This document shows, piece after piece, positions 1 through 12,654 of a DNA stretch of 64,000 nucleotides; positions within the stretch are counted from its first letter, which is position 1; each line of letters opens with the position of its first letter. Below the pieces are notes generated by a model. That model saw nothing but the letters and a program-made list of their open reading frames with translations, ran no database searches and was not told the DNA's origin. The DNA comes from Pseudomonadota bacterium (lineage in GTDB: Bacteria > Pseudomonadota > Gammaproteobacteria > Burkholderiales > Rhodocyclaceae), in contig JAFEDI010000062.1 of NCBI GenBank assembly GCA_018241725.1, positions 1 to 64,000 of the forward strand, written 5' to 3'. A program made the translations under genes and the position numbers.

Positions 1-395
1 GGTAACTAGGTTTCTTATTGGTTACCTATAAATTACCTTTGTGCATGTCTCTGAACACCAGCATTTACGCGGAAAAACACGGTTTTCATGGAGTCGGTTA
101 CGCTGATTACCTTTTTCCGACAGTGCAAAAAATTACCGACTACGCGCACACGTCGTTGTGACATGCATGGCGTGTGAGTGCACAGGTTTTCAACTCTGCT
201 CGCCGCGGATTCTTCATAATTGCAGCGTGCATGTGTGCCACTTTGTGTGCCGGATCTCGTGACGGTATTGATGACGGTATCCGCGGCGGTAATGGCTGAC
301 TGGCCAAGGCCAGAACGGGATTCGCTGACCTTTTAACTATCGAGTGGGAGTGATTTCTCCCCGGCCGAGACCATTCGGCTGCGATCAGAAAAACA
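1..395. other. Gene-poor left-edge leader
   Basis: No convincing coding frame is seen in this stretch. The first 140 bases are richer in A and T than the rest of the window. They carry several GGTTACC-like words: GGTAAC at 1-6, its reverse complement GTTACC at 21-26, and further GGTTAC/ATTACC words up to about 140. The inverted pair at 1-26 has a 14-base gap and could be an operator, but this is only a pattern. A gene may lie just left of the window edge. Confidence 0.4.
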
Positions 396-432
396 GCGAG
401 AACCCCGGCACAGCCGGGGTTCTCGCTTTCTC
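396..432. terminator. Strong hairpin, probable terminator
   Basis: A perfect inverted repeat with 14-base arms (396-409 and 413-426) and a 3-base loop is followed by TTTC. The stem is very GC-rich. It may end transcription of something left of the window; the T tract is short, so an attenuator or other structure is possible. Confidence 0.6.
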
Positions 433-456
433 GGGCTGAGTATGGGAACCAGGCTT

Positions 457-743
457 ATGAAGGACCTTTATATCGAAATACTGCACGGTCTGACGCATAG
501 CTTGGGCGAAATGGATCTCCCGTTGCGGGACCGTCTAAACAGCCACCCTCGCAGAGGGGCAGGGCATGTCTCTGCGGACAATGAGATGCGTCTCGCTCTG
601 CCGGATCGAAAGGCCGCTGGGGGTATGTTGCTGCGTACGCTGGTGTGCTCACGGGCGCCGCGTTCGATGGGCCGTACCGGATGCACCGCTTACAGTTGCT
701 GGCAGAGCCGGATTTCAGCGGCACCCGGCGTGCCCACTCTTGA
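457..743 (+). pseudogene. Possible small gene with a frameshift
   Basis: No family is recognised. From ATG 457 a frame reads MKDLYIEILHGLTHSLGE and stays protein-like to about 618. There the protein-like reading moves to another frame across a run of five G (619-623). One added G would join it to a stretch reading GYVAAYAGVLTGAAFDGPYR and ending at the TGA at 741-743, giving about 95 residues. The unshifted frame runs on to 984 but becomes rich in Arg, Ser and Cys and looks random. Either a real frameshift, a sequencing error in the G run, or a chance pattern explains it. Confidence 0.25.
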
Positions 744-811
744 TCCAGCCCAATATTTGCGTCGATCTGACGGTGGTAGACTACCCACCTCGGGCTTGAT
801 ACTTGAATACG

Positions 812-1024
812 ATGAGTTCATATCCGATCGACGTGATCAATCAGGCGTTGCATGCCCACGACCCCGATTGCGCTTACTGGCTGGAGCGCATCAATGCCTT
901 GTTGAGGGATCCGGCCAACGGTCTGCACCGCAAGGCGCTGGAGCATACGCGGGATTATCTCGAGGATGCTTCCGGACTGGCTGATGGAGCCTGCGGCCGT
1001 CCCCCCAGCGACGACTGCCAATAG
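812..1024 (+). CDS. Small hypothetical protein (70 aa)
   Basis: No family is recognised. The product begins MSSYPIDVINQALHAHD and looks like a compact amphipathic helical protein (ALHAHDPDCAYWLERINALL, then a second helix with the segment LHRKALEHTRDYLED) with a loose Gly/Pro/Cys-rich tail. ATG 812 is used; an in-frame TTG lies three codons upstream at 803, and neither has a good ribosome binding site. It ends 25 bases before the iron-transporter gene and may be cotranscribed with it. Reality of the gene rests on composition and position only. Confidence 0.4.
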   Translation: MSSYPIDVINQALHAHDPDCAYWLERINALLRDPANGLHRKALEHTRDYLEDASGLADGACGRPPSDDCQ

Positions 1025-1049
1025 CCTCAACGGCTGGAGGGTGCCGGCC

Positions 1050-2159
1050 ATGGACAAGGATGTCGAGCGTTACTACCGGAACTGGCGTGACGAACAGGAC
1101 GGCGCCGCCCTGTATGCCGGACTGGCCGGTGCCGAAACCGATCCTGTACGCCAGGACCTGTTCCACCAGTTGTCCCAAGCCGAGCTGAGCCACGCGGCCC
1201 ATTGGCGCGGCAAGCTCGATGATGCGGGTGTCGGCGTCGAAGCCCATGCGCCGGGGCTGCGCACGCGAATGCTGGTGTGGCTGGCCCGGCGTTTCGGGCC
1301 GCACTTCGTGTTGCCGGCGCTGGCCACGGCGGAGTTCGCCGACCGCGACAAGTATGCCGGCCAGCCGGATGCGGAGGCCTTGTCTGGTGAGGAGCGTTCT
1401 CACGCGGCGATCATCGAGGCTGTCAATCGCCAGGGCGGGCATGTCGGCGCCGATATTGCGCGAGCCGAGCGTTGGCATGGGCGCGGTTCCGGCAACGAGC
1501 TGCGTGCGGCAGTGCTCGGCGCCAACGATGGTCTGGTGTCCAGCCTGTGCCTGGTGATGGGAGTTGCCGGTGCTGGGGCGTCGCCCAATACCATTCTGCT
1601 GACTGGTCTGGCCGGCCTCATCGCAGGGGCGGTCTCGATGGCACTGGGGGAATGGCTGTCGGTGACGAATGCCCGCGAATTCGCGTCTGCCCGCGTCGCC
1701 CAGGAACGCCAGGAACTGGAGGAAAACCCGGAGGCCGAGCGCAAGGAACTGGCGTTGATCTTCCAGGCGAAGGGCCTGGCCCGTGCGGATGCCCAGCGGG
1801 TGGCTCACGACATGATGCGCGATCGAGATACGGCCCTCGATACGTTGGTGCGGGAGGAACTCGGCATCGATCCCGCCGAGATGGGCGGCAATCCGTGGAG
1901 CGCCGCGGCGGTGTCCTTCGCGCTGTTTGCGGCCGGTGCGATCTTCCCTGTGCTGCCGTATTTCTTTACTGGCGGTTCGCCGGGCTTGGCCTGGAGCCTG
2001 TCCCTCAGCACGGCAGGCCTGGGCGGGATTGGGCTGGCGACGTCCCTGTTCAGCGGGCGTGGCACCGTCTATTCGGCGGTACGGCAGATCCTGATCGGCG
2101 CGGCAGCGGCCGGCGTGACTTACGGCAGCGGTGCTTTGATCGGCGTGTCCATCGGCTGA
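1050..2159 (+). CDS. Rubrerythrin-VIT1/CCC1 family metal transporter
   Basis: This 369-residue protein joins an N-terminal rubrerythrin/ferritin-like helical bundle (about 1-140) to a VIT1/CCC1 membrane domain (about 150-369). The first part shows di-iron-type Glu/His sites such as EQDGAALY, QAELSHAAHW and EERSHAA. The second has the family signature ELRAAVLGANDGLVSSL, the stretch GAVSMALGEWLSV and a charged cytoplasmic arm rich in Glu. Known members move Fe(II) or Mn(II) out of the cytosol. ATG 1050 is chosen because GGAGG at 1036-1040 sits 9 bases before it; an in-frame start at 966 would add 28 unlikely residues. The next gene follows after 68 bases. Confidence 0.85.
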   Translation: MDKDVERYYRNWRDEQDGAALYAGLAGAETDPVRQDLFHQLSQAELSHAAHWRGKLDDAGVGVEAHAPGLRTRMLVWLARRFGPHFVLPALATAEFADRDKYAGQPDAEALSGEERSHAAIIEAVNRQGGHVGADIARAERWHGRGSGNELRAAVLGANDGLVSSLCLVMGVAGAGASPNTILLTGLAGLIAGAVSMALGEWLSVTNAREFASARVAQERQELEENPEAERKELALIFQAKGLARADAQRVAHDMMRDRDTALDTLVREELGIDPAEMGGNPWSAAAVSFALFAAGAIFPVLPYFFTGGSPGLAWSLSLSTAGLGGIGLATSLFSGRGTVYSAVRQILIGAAAAGVTYGSGALIGVSIG

Positions 2160-2227
2160 AAGGCGCGTCTTGCCTTGCGTTCGGATGAACGGAGGTTCAT
2201 GCTGAACGCGAAAGGAGGCGGTCAAAA

Positions 2228-3640
2228 ATGCGTATCAACTTCTTTGGCGCGGCCGGTGAAGTGACCGGCTCGTGCACCCTGGTGGAAACAGGCGACGTAC
2301 GTTTTCTTGTCGATTGCGGCATGTTCCAGGGTGGTGGCGAGGCCCGCTTGAAGAACCAGCGTGCGCTGGATTTCGGCTTCGATGTCCGCAAGATCGACTT
2401 CGTGCTGTTGACCCATGCCCATATCGACCACTCCGGGCTATTGCCGCGCTTGGCTGTGCTGGGCTTCCGCGGCCCGATCTACGCGACACCGGCGACCATA
2501 GACCTGCTCGAAGTGCTGCTGCTCGACAGCGCCCATATCCAGGAAAAGGAATCCGAGTGGCAGCTGCGTCATCAGCGACGCAGCGGTAAGAACGGGCGGG
2601 GCGTGCATCCGCCGCTGTATACGGTGGCTCAGGCCCAGGCGACTTTGCCGCTTCTGCGGCCGGCGGCTTACGGCAAGCCCATCCAGCCGGCCGAAAGCGT
2701 GCAGGTGCGTTTCCACGATGCGGGCCATATTCTCGGTTCGGCCTGGCTGGAAGTGACGGTTGGAGGAGAAGGTAAGCCGCGCAAGCTGGTGTTCTCTGGC
2801 GATCTGGGCATGCGCGACCGGCCGGTCTTGAATGACCCGGAGCCCGTCGTGCCGGCCGCCGATGTGCTGCTCATCGAATCGACCTACGGTGATCGCCTGC
2901 ACCGGCCCCTGCAGGAAACGGAAGACGAAATCGTTGCGGCCTTCGGCAGGACCCACGCCTGCCATGGCAACCTGATCATCCCGTCTTTTGCCGTCGGGCG
3001 TACCCAGGAGATCATCTACATTCTGGCGGATCTGGTACGCCGGGAACGGTTACCGCCACAAAAGGTGTATGTGGATTCGCCGATGGCCAACGAGGCCACC
3101 CGCATTACGCTGGCCCATCCCGCGTTGCTCGACGATGAGACCCACGAGCTGACCGCTTGGCTGCGGGAACACCCAGACAGAATGAAGGTGGAGTTCGTCG
3201 CGGACGTCGAGGCGTCCCGGGCCCTCAACGAAGTCCGCAGCGGTGCGGTGATCATCTCCGCCAGTGGCATGTGCGAGGCAGGGCGTATCAAGTACCACCT
3301 GCGCGAGAACCTGCCACGCAGCGAGTGCAGCGTGCTGATCGCCGGTTTCCAGGCCGCGGGAACCCTTGGCCGACGACTGGTGGACGGTGCGCGGCTGGTG
3401 CATATCTTTGGTGAGGCAGTGCCCGTGCGGGCGCGCATCTACACCGTGGGCGGTCTCTCGGCCCATGCGGACCAGGCCGGGCTCATCGGCTGGCTCAAGG
3501 GATTCCATGCGCCGCCGCGCCACACCTTCGTGGTTCATGGCGAGGCCGGTGCGGCGGCCCACTTTGCCGAGGCGCTCGAGGCGCAGCTGGGGTGGCGCGA
3601 TGTGCATGTGGCGCAACAAGGGGAAAGCGTGAACCTGTGA
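2228..3640 (+). CDS. MBL-fold beta-CASP RNA-processing exonuclease
   Basis: The 470-residue product is a metallo-beta-lactamase-fold protein of the beta-CASP group (the Ysh1/CPSF73-like bacterial family annotated as MBL-fold RNA specificity factor). The metal-binding signature THAHIDH lies at 62-68. Further family marks are DAGHILGSAWLEV (His ligand), FSGDLGMRDRPVL (Asp ligand), the beta-CASP stretch IIPSFAVGRTQEI, SASGMCEAGRIKYHL and the C-terminal GGLSAHADQAGL and VVHGE motifs. The start at 2228 follows a strong AGGAGG site eight or nine bases upstream. It likely acts on RNA ends in the cytoplasm; the true substrate is unknown. It could share a transcript with the transporter before it. Confidence 0.85.
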   Translation: MRINFFGAAGEVTGSCTLVETGDVRFLVDCGMFQGGGEARLKNQRALDFGFDVRKIDFVLLTHAHIDHSGLLPRLAVLGFRGPIYATPATIDLLEVLLLDSAHIQEKESEWQLRHQRRSGKNGRGVHPPLYTVAQAQATLPLLRPAAYGKPIQPAESVQVRFHDAGHILGSAWLEVTVGGEGKPRKLVFSGDLGMRDRPVLNDPEPVVPAADVLLIESTYGDRLHRPLQETEDEIVAAFGRTHACHGNLIIPSFAVGRTQEIIYILADLVRRERLPPQKVYVDSPMANEATRITLAHPALLDDETHELTAWLREHPDRMKVEFVADVEASRALNEVRSGAVIISASGMCEAGRIKYHLRENLPRSECSVLIAGFQAAGTLGRRLVDGARLVHIFGEAVPVRARIYTVGGLSAHADQAGLIGWLKGFHAPPRHTFVVHGEAGAAAHFAEALEAQLGWRDVHVAQQGESVNL

Positions 3641-3741
3641 GTAGAGGAGAGTGCGGTGCCATCGCCCGTCTTCTTGCCCAGGATCAAAGTCAGCAATAAA
3701 TAGCTGAGTAAACTGCTCAACAATATGTGTGAGGAGCAGTG

Positions 3742-3951
3742 ATGGCAAAGAAATTTCCGCTGCACCCGGCCCATCCGGAGCGCATCTGCTGGGGCTGCGA
3801 CAAGTACTGCCCGGCGGATTCCCTGGCCTGCGGCAACGGATCGGGGCGTACCCTGCATCCTGCCGAGATGCTCGGCGACGACTGGTATTGCCATGGGGAC
3901 TGGGGATTCGACGTGTCCGACGACGACATCTCCGTCAAGAAGGCTGACTAG
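3742..3951 (+). CDS. DUF3079-like small Cys-rich protein
   Basis: A 69-residue cytosolic protein with CWGCDKYC and two later Cys residues (ACGNG, WYCHGDW), the layout of the DUF3079 family of unknown role. The Cys pairs could bind zinc or an Fe-S centre (inference). ATG 3742 is preferred; GAGGAG ends six bases before it, and a GTG codon directly before it (3739) is an alternative. It stands alone between the nuclease gene and the convergent sensor kinase gene, about 100 bases after the former. Confidence 0.75.
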   Translation: MAKKFPLHPAHPERICWGCDKYCPADSLACGNGSGRTLHPAEMLGDDWYCHGDWGFDVSDDDISVKKAD

Positions 3952-4034
3952 CAAACGCGCGTCCCCGCTCCCTTGCCATATGTGCAGCGTCGTCTCGCCT
4001 GTGTGGGAGATCGTCGCTGGGGATGGCTTCAGAG

Positions 4035-8012
<3,978 letters not shown>

Positions 8013-8067
8013 CGGCTCGCCCTGACGGAAGAAAACCTTATCTGGCGTACCGCCCTCCGGCCGATCC

Positions 8068-9396
8068 TCAGACGGTGGGGCGTTCAGCCGTATCGACCCG
8101 TTTCACGGAGGGCGACAGCAACACCTTGTCCACCCGGTTACGATCCATGTCCATGACCTCGAAACGCCAGCCGGCGGCTTCGAAATGATCGGTTGGCGCA
8201 GGAACCCGGCCCAGCGCGTACATCAGGAAGCCTCCCAGCGTGTGGAAGGAACGTTCTTCCTCGCCCGGCAGATCGTCGGCGATGTCGAGCCCGGATTTCA
8301 GGCGCTCGATGCCCACGTCGCCGTCCACCAGCCAGGAACCGTCTTCCCGCTGCAGCATGTCCCTGTCTTCCGGTGCGTCCGGCACCGACAGTTCGCCTAC
8401 GATTGCAGCCAGCACGTCGGTGAGGGTAACCAGGCCCTGCACGTCGCCGTATTCGTCAATGATGAGTGCAAATTGCAGTTTTGCCCGCCGGAAACTCTCG
8501 AGCAACTGGGTCGTGGTGACCGATTCGGGCACGAACAGCGGCGGATGCAGCACGAATTCCACATCCGCCACCGAAATCCCATGGCCAGGCAACGCCTTCT
8601 TCAGCAGATCTCCGGTCTGCAGTACGCCGACCACGTGCTCCAGGCCGCCGCGACACACCACCAGGCGGGAGAACTCGGTATCGACGATGCTCTGGCGGAT
8701 CGTGGCTTCGTCTTCCTCCAGGTCGATGAGCGACATGTCCCGGCGCGGCGTCATGATCGACGAGATGCGCTGTTCGTCCAGTCGGAGCACGTTGGAGACG
8801 ATCTCCTGCTCGCTTTCGTGAAAGACCCCGGCTTCGGCGCCTTGTTCCATCAACACCTTGATTTCATCGTCGGTGACCGGCGGTTCCTCCTTGCGGCGGG
8901 CGCCGACGATGCGCAGGATGGCAGAACAGGAGCCGGACAAGATCACCACCAGCGGGTGGGTGAGGCGGGCCAGCAGCATCATCGGGCGGGCGATCAGCGA
9001 CGCGATGCCTTCGGGTGCGAGTAGGGCCAGGCGCTTGGGCACCAGTTCGCCGACAACGACGGAGAAATAGGTCAGGCCGATTACCGTGATGGTCAGCGCG
9101 ATCCCCTTGGCGTAAGGAGCGAGGAGGGGGGCGCCGGCGAGCATTTCGGCCAGCGGATCGGCAACCGCGGCTTCGCCAATCGCGCCGTTGAGAATGCCGA
9201 CCAGCGTGATGCCGACCTGGATGGTAGACAGGAAGCTGGACGGCTCCTGGTGCAGGGCCAGCGCGGCCTGGGCCCCCAGGCTGCCGTCGTCGGCAAGGTT
9301 TTGCAGTCGTGCCTTGCGGGACGAGAGCACGGCGATTTCGGACATGGCGAAAACGCCGTTGAGAAGAATGAGCAGCAGGACGAGGACTAAATCCAT
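8068..9396 (-). CDS. CNNM/CorC (HlyC) family membrane protein
   Basis: The 442-residue protein has an N-terminal DUF21 membrane domain (about 1-200, beginning MDLVLVLLLILLNGVFAMSE). A CBS pair follows (about 215-340, with IMTPRRDMSLIDLEED and FALIIDEYGDVQGLVTLTDV). The C-terminal CorC_HlyC domain (about 355-435) has SWLVDGDVGIERL and HTLGGFLMYALGR. The family is linked to magnesium or cobalt efflux; older names call it hemolysin-like. It is the first gene of a minus-strand pair with the large sensor kinase and is divergent from the metal response regulator, so a metal role is plausible but not shown. Confidence 0.88.
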   Translation of the reverse strand: MDLVLVLLLILLNGVFAMSEIAVLSSRKARLQNLADDGSLGAQAALALHQEPSSFLSTIQVGITLVGILNGAIGEAAVADPLAEMLAGAPLLAPYAKGIALTITVIGLTYFSVVVGELVPKRLALLAPEGIASLIARPMMLLARLTHPLVVILSGSCSAILRIVGARRKEEPPVTDDEIKVLMEQGAEAGVFHESEQEIVSNVLRLDEQRISSIMTPRRDMSLIDLEEDEATIRQSIVDTEFSRLVVCRGGLEHVVGVLQTGDLLKKALPGHGISVADVEFVLHPPLFVPESVTTTQLLESFRRAKLQFALIIDEYGDVQGLVTLTDVLAAIVGELSVPDAPEDRDMLQREDGSWLVDGDVGIERLKSGLDIADDLPGEEERSFHTLGGFLMYALGRVPAPTDHFEAAGWRFEVMDMDRNRVDKVLLSPSVKRVDTAERPTV

Positions 9397-9582
9397 CAGG
9401 TAAGCCGCCCTGCGGGATTGCAGGCAGCTTGTGTGTTGGGACGGTCTGCATTCTAGCGGGATGGCCCGCGGTTTGGGCCGTCCTGGTGCTGAGTACGCAG
9501 GCGGGCAGGCGCCGCGCGTGACTGAATTCTCTGTAACCTACGCATCGTTGGGTACATGGCACGGACCAAGGCTGCAAGAAGG

Positions 9583-10266
9583 ATGAAGATACTGATCGTC
9601 GAAGACGAGGCGAAGACCGGGAACTACCTCCGGCAAGGGTTGGCCGAGGCGGGCTTTTCCGTCGATCTCGTGCGGGATGGCATGGACGGCGTGCATGCCG
9701 GCCTGACCGAAGACTATGACCTGATCGTGCTGGACGTGATGCTGCCCGGCCTCGACGGCTGGCATGTGCTACAGACCCTGCGTCGGGCCGGCAAGGAGAT
9801 GCCGGTGCTCTTCCTGACCGCGCGGGACAGCGTGGACGACCGGGTCAAGGGCCTCGAACTGGGCGCCGACGACTACCTGGTCAAGCCCTTCGCCTTTTCC
9901 GAATTGCTGGCCCGCGTGCGGACGTTGTTGCGGCGGGGTGTCCGCAGCAAGGAGGCCGATGTGCTGCAGGTGGCCGATCTGGAACTGGACTTGCTGCGTC
10001 GCCGGGTGTCCCGTGCCGGCCGGCGCATCGATCTGACGGCCAAGGAGTTTGCTCTGCTCGAACTGCTGTTGCGCCGCCGCGGCGAAGTCCTGCCCCGTTC
10101 CCTGATCGCTTCCCAGGTGTGGGACATGAACTTCGACAGCGATACCAATGTGATCGAGGTGGCGGTGCGTCGCTTGCGCGCCAAGATCGATGACGATTTC
10201 GAGCCCAAGCTGATCCGCACCGTGCGCGGTATGGGTTATGTACTGGAAGAACAGGAGGCGCAGTGA
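9583..10266 (+). CDS. OmpR-type heavy-metal response regulator (CusR/CopR-like)
   Basis: A 227-residue response regulator: receiver domain 1-115 with phosphoacceptor Asp51 ([14 protein letters not shown]) and Lys in [13 protein letters not shown], then a winged-helix DNA-binding domain (about 125-222). The sequence [20 protein letters not shown] is typical of the CusR/IrlR group that controls copper or other metal defence. ATG 9583 is chosen from family length; the in-frame ATG at 9556 adds nine residues, and neither has a clear ribosome site. Its stop overlaps the kinase start by four bases, so the two are translationally coupled. Confidence 0.9.
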   Translation: MKILIVEDEAKTGNYLRQGLAEAGFSVDLVRDGMDGVHAGLTEDYDLIVLDVMLPGLDGWHVLQTLRRAGKEMPVLFLTARDSVDDRVKGLELGADDYLVKPFAFSELLARVRTLLRRGVRSKEADVLQVADLELDLLRRRVSRAGRRIDLTAKEFALLELLLRRRGEVLPRSLIASQVWDMNFDSDTNVIEVAVRRLRAKIDDDFEPKLIRTVRGMGYVLEEQEAQ

Positions 10267-11654
10267 TCCGCCGCCATTCCCTGACCTTCCGCCTGACACT
10301 GCTGTTTGCACTGGCGTCCACCGCGGTGCTGCTGGTGCTGGGCTTCATCGTCAAGGCTTCCGTCGAGCAGCATTTCCAGGAGCAGGACATGACGCTGCTG
10401 GAAGGCAAGCTGGAGTTGATCCGCCATGCGCTGGAGAGGGTACATAGCCCGGACGACCTGGATACGTTGGTGCAGCAGATGGACGATGCGCTGATTGGCC
10501 ACCATGGGCTGGCGGTGGCACTGACCGGTACCGACGGTCGCACGCTCTTTGCAACCCGCGACAGCCCCTTCCCGCAAGCGCTGCTGGAGCGGGTCGGCAA
10601 GCCGGATGCCGGCCGCCCTTTCGTGTGGGAGACGGCGGACGGGGTGCCGTTCCGCGGTATCGTCAGTACATTGCCCAGCGGTATCGAAGGCGCGCCGCCG
10701 GCAGTCGTCGCTGTGGCTACGGATATTTCCCATCACCGTCATTTCATGGATGGCTTCCTGCACAGCCTGTGGCTGGTGGTTCTTGGTGGCAGCGTTGCTA
10801 CGGGGCTGCTCGGCTGGGTTGTAGCCCGCCGTGGCTTGGCGCCGCTGCGGGGAATGGGCGCGCTCGCAGCCCAGGTCAGTGCCCGCAGCCTGGACCGGAG
10901 ACTGTCGGCGGAGGCGGTGCCCGTCGAACTGGCGGAGCTGGCCCGTTCCCTCAATGCCATGCTGGGTCGGCTGGAGGAGTCCTTCCTGCGCCTGTCGGAT
11001 TTCTCTTCCGACCTGGCCCACGAGCTGCGCACGCCGGTCAGCAACCTGATGACCCAGACTCAGGTAGCCCTGAGCCGGACGCGTACGGCCGATGAGTATC
11101 GCGAGGTGCTGGAATCCAACGCCGAGGAATTCGAGCGCCTGTCGCGGATGATCGGCGACATGCTTTTCCTGGCCAAGGCGGACAACGGCCTGATAGTGCC
11201 GGTCCACGAGACCTTCGAGCTGGCCGACGAGGTCGCGGCGCTGTTCGAGTTCTATGGGCCGGTTGCCGATGAACGGCACGTGGTGCTGCGTCTGCAAGGG
11301 CGGGGCACGGCGGGCGGCGATCGCCTGATGTTGCGTCGGGCGATCGGCAACCTGTTGTCCAACGCCTTGCGTCACACGCCTGAGGGCGGACGTGTCGATG
11401 TGAAGATCGAAACTGCTACGGACGGCATGACCCGCCTCGCAGTGGAGAACAGCGGCGAGCCGATTCCAGCCGAACACCTGCCGCGCCTGTTTGACCGCTT
11501 CTACCGTGTCGACGCGTCCCGCCACCATGAGGGCGACGGAGCCGGACTGGGCCTTGCGATCACCCGCTCCATCATCCAGGCCCATGGCGGAACGATCAGG
11601 GCTCGGAGTGTCCCTCGGGGAAATGTCTTCGAGTTCGTTCTCCCCCCGGATTGA
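10263..11654 (+). CDS. Heavy-metal sensor histidine kinase (CusS-like)
   Basis: A 463-residue membrane kinase. It has an N-terminal helix (about 10-30), a periplasmic region to about 160, a second helix (about 165-187), HAMP, HisKA with [13 protein letters not shown], and HATPase with [14 protein letters not shown] and GAGLGLAIT. The pairing and periplasmic size match the CusS/heavy-metal sensor family, which detects Cu(I)/Ag(I) or similar ions and phosphorylates its partner regulator. The start is GTG 10263 in a GTGA overlap with the regulator gene. No efflux pump genes lie next to the pair in this window, so the metal and the targets are unknown. Confidence 0.9.
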   Translation: MIRRHSLTFRLTLLFALASTAVLLVLGFIVKASVEQHFQEQDMTLLEGKLELIRHALERVHSPDDLDTLVQQMDDALIGHHGLAVALTGTDGRTLFATRDSPFPQALLERVGKPDAGRPFVWETADGVPFRGIVSTLPSGIEGAPPAVVAVATDISHHRHFMDGFLHSLWLVVLGGSVATGLLGWVVARRGLAPLRGMGALAAQVSARSLDRRLSAEAVPVELAELARSLNAMLGRLEESFLRLSDFSSDLAHELRTPVSNLMTQTQVALSRTRTADEYREVLESNAEEFERLSRMIGDMLFLAKADNGLIVPVHETFELADEVAALFEFYGPVADERHVVLRLQGRGTAGGDRLMLRRAIGNLLSNALRHTPEGGRVDVKIETATDGMTRLAVENSGEPIPAEHLPRLFDRFYRVDASRHHEGDGAGLGLAITRSIIQAHGGTIRARSVPRGNVFEFVLPPD

Positions 11655-11785
11655 GTGGAAGCAAGTGCCTGCCGGGGCCCTTTGCGTACCTTGAAAATTT
11701 TTTTTGAAATCCTGTCATCCAGCTTGCTGACGTTTGCGTTAAGGGAGTACAGGTGAGCGATCACCGGATTTAACAGGAGAAGTCG

Positions 11786-12067
11786 ATGGGCAGTTATTGC
11801 AACGAGTCCTACGCAGAGTTTCTGGATTCCCTCAAGGCCGCGGGCGTCGTGATCCGCAACGAAAGCGAAGTTCGCGAACGTCTGGCAGAGTCCCAGCGCT
11901 GGCGTAGTGCCTTCATGACCCTGGCCGCCAATGGTCGTACGATCGGTATCGAGTTTTCGGTGGACAACAACAGCGCACCGACGGCTGTTCAGCGCATCAT
12001 GGCAGCACATGCTTTCCCGGCCGAAAAGGAAGCTGCGTTCCTCGCTCAGCTCACCGCCGACCGTTAA
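11786..12067 (+). CDS. Small hypothetical protein (93 aa)
   Basis: No family is recognised. The product starts MGSYCNESYAEFLDSLKAAG and is a soluble alpha/beta-like protein with no signal peptide or membrane helix. ATG 11786 has AGGAGA seven to eight bases upstream. It lies 131 bases after the sensor kinase, has its own strong terminator 50 bases downstream, and so is probably a separate short transcript. A link to the metal regulators is positional only. Confidence 0.65.
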   Translation: MGSYCNESYAEFLDSLKAAGVVIRNESEVRERLAESQRWRSAFMTLAANGRTIGIEFSVDNNSAPTAVQRIMAAHAFPAEKEAAFLAQLTADR

Positions 12068-12111
12068 GCTGTAACGCACCATCCGCACCGCAATAGTCCC
12101 GCGGTGCACGG

Positions 12112-12151
12112 AAAAAGCCTCCTACCCGCGCAAAGCGGGCGGAGGTTTTTT
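12112..12151 (+). terminator. Rho-independent terminator
   Basis: GCCTCC and CCCGC arms pair with GCGGG and GGAGG around a short loop, preceded by five A and followed by six T (12146-12151). It ends the transcript of the 93-residue gene. Confidence 0.85.
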
Positions 12152-12177
12152 ATTGCCTGAAAATCTTGAGTCCAGAC

Positions 12178-12210
12178 AAAAAAAAGGGGCGATCTGTTCG
12201 CCCCCTTTTT
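12178..12210. terminator. Bidirectional terminator after exbD
   Basis: Arms GGGGCGA (12186-12192) and TCGCCCC (12198-12204) enclose a five-base loop, with eight A on the left and five T on the right. Read on the minus strand the stem is followed by a run of T, fitting the end of the tonB-exbB-exbD transcript. Confidence 0.85.
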
Positions 12211-12237
12211 GCGGGATTGCTGCTTGTGCCGACGTCT

Positions 12238-12654
12238 TCACTGTGCTCCGGGCTCGGTCACAAAGGCGATCTTGCCCAGTCCCAAGCGGCTGGCCGAGGA
12301 CAACAGCTGGGCAACGTGGTCGTACTCGGCGCGCTTGTCCACCTGCAGATGAAGTTCTGGCTGCGGCTGGCGGGTCGAAACGCCTTCAAGGCGGCTCTGC
12401 AACTCGTCGGCAGCGACGTTTTCCCCATTCCAGGACAGGCTGCCATCCGCCTTGATGGACAGGTTGATCTTGTCCGGTTTCACGTCTTCCTGCTGGCTGC
12501 TGGCCTTGGGCAGGTCGAGCTTGACCGCGTGGTTGATCACCGGGACGGTGATGATGAAGATGATCAGCAGAACCAGCATCACGTCCACCAGGGGCGTCAT
12601 GTTGATCTCCGACATCACCTCGCCATCGTCGTCGAACTGGCTGCTGAAACTCAT
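12238..12654 (-). CDS. exbD: TonB energy-transducing protein ExbD
   Basis: A 138-residue inner-membrane protein with a short cytoplasmic N terminus, one helix (about 20-42) containing the functional Asp of the motif NMTPLVDVMLVLLIIF, and a periplasmic domain. With ExbB it uses the proton gradient to energise TonB. It overlaps exbB by four bases and is last in a tonB-exbB-exbD operon. Length fits the family. Confidence 0.95.
   Translation of the reverse strand: MSFSSQFDDDGEVMSEINMTPLVDVMLVLLIIFIITVPVINHAVKLDLPKASSQQEDVKPDKINLSIKADGSLSWNGENVAADELQSRLEGVSTRQPQPELHLQVDKRAEYDHVAQLLSSASRLGLGKIAFVTEPGAQ

Noticed and set aside
442-984. Continuous 180-codon frame at the left edge
   Set aside because: The second half reads as low-complexity Arg/Ser/Cys text and overlaps the better 70-residue frame; kept only as a possible frameshifted short gene to 743.
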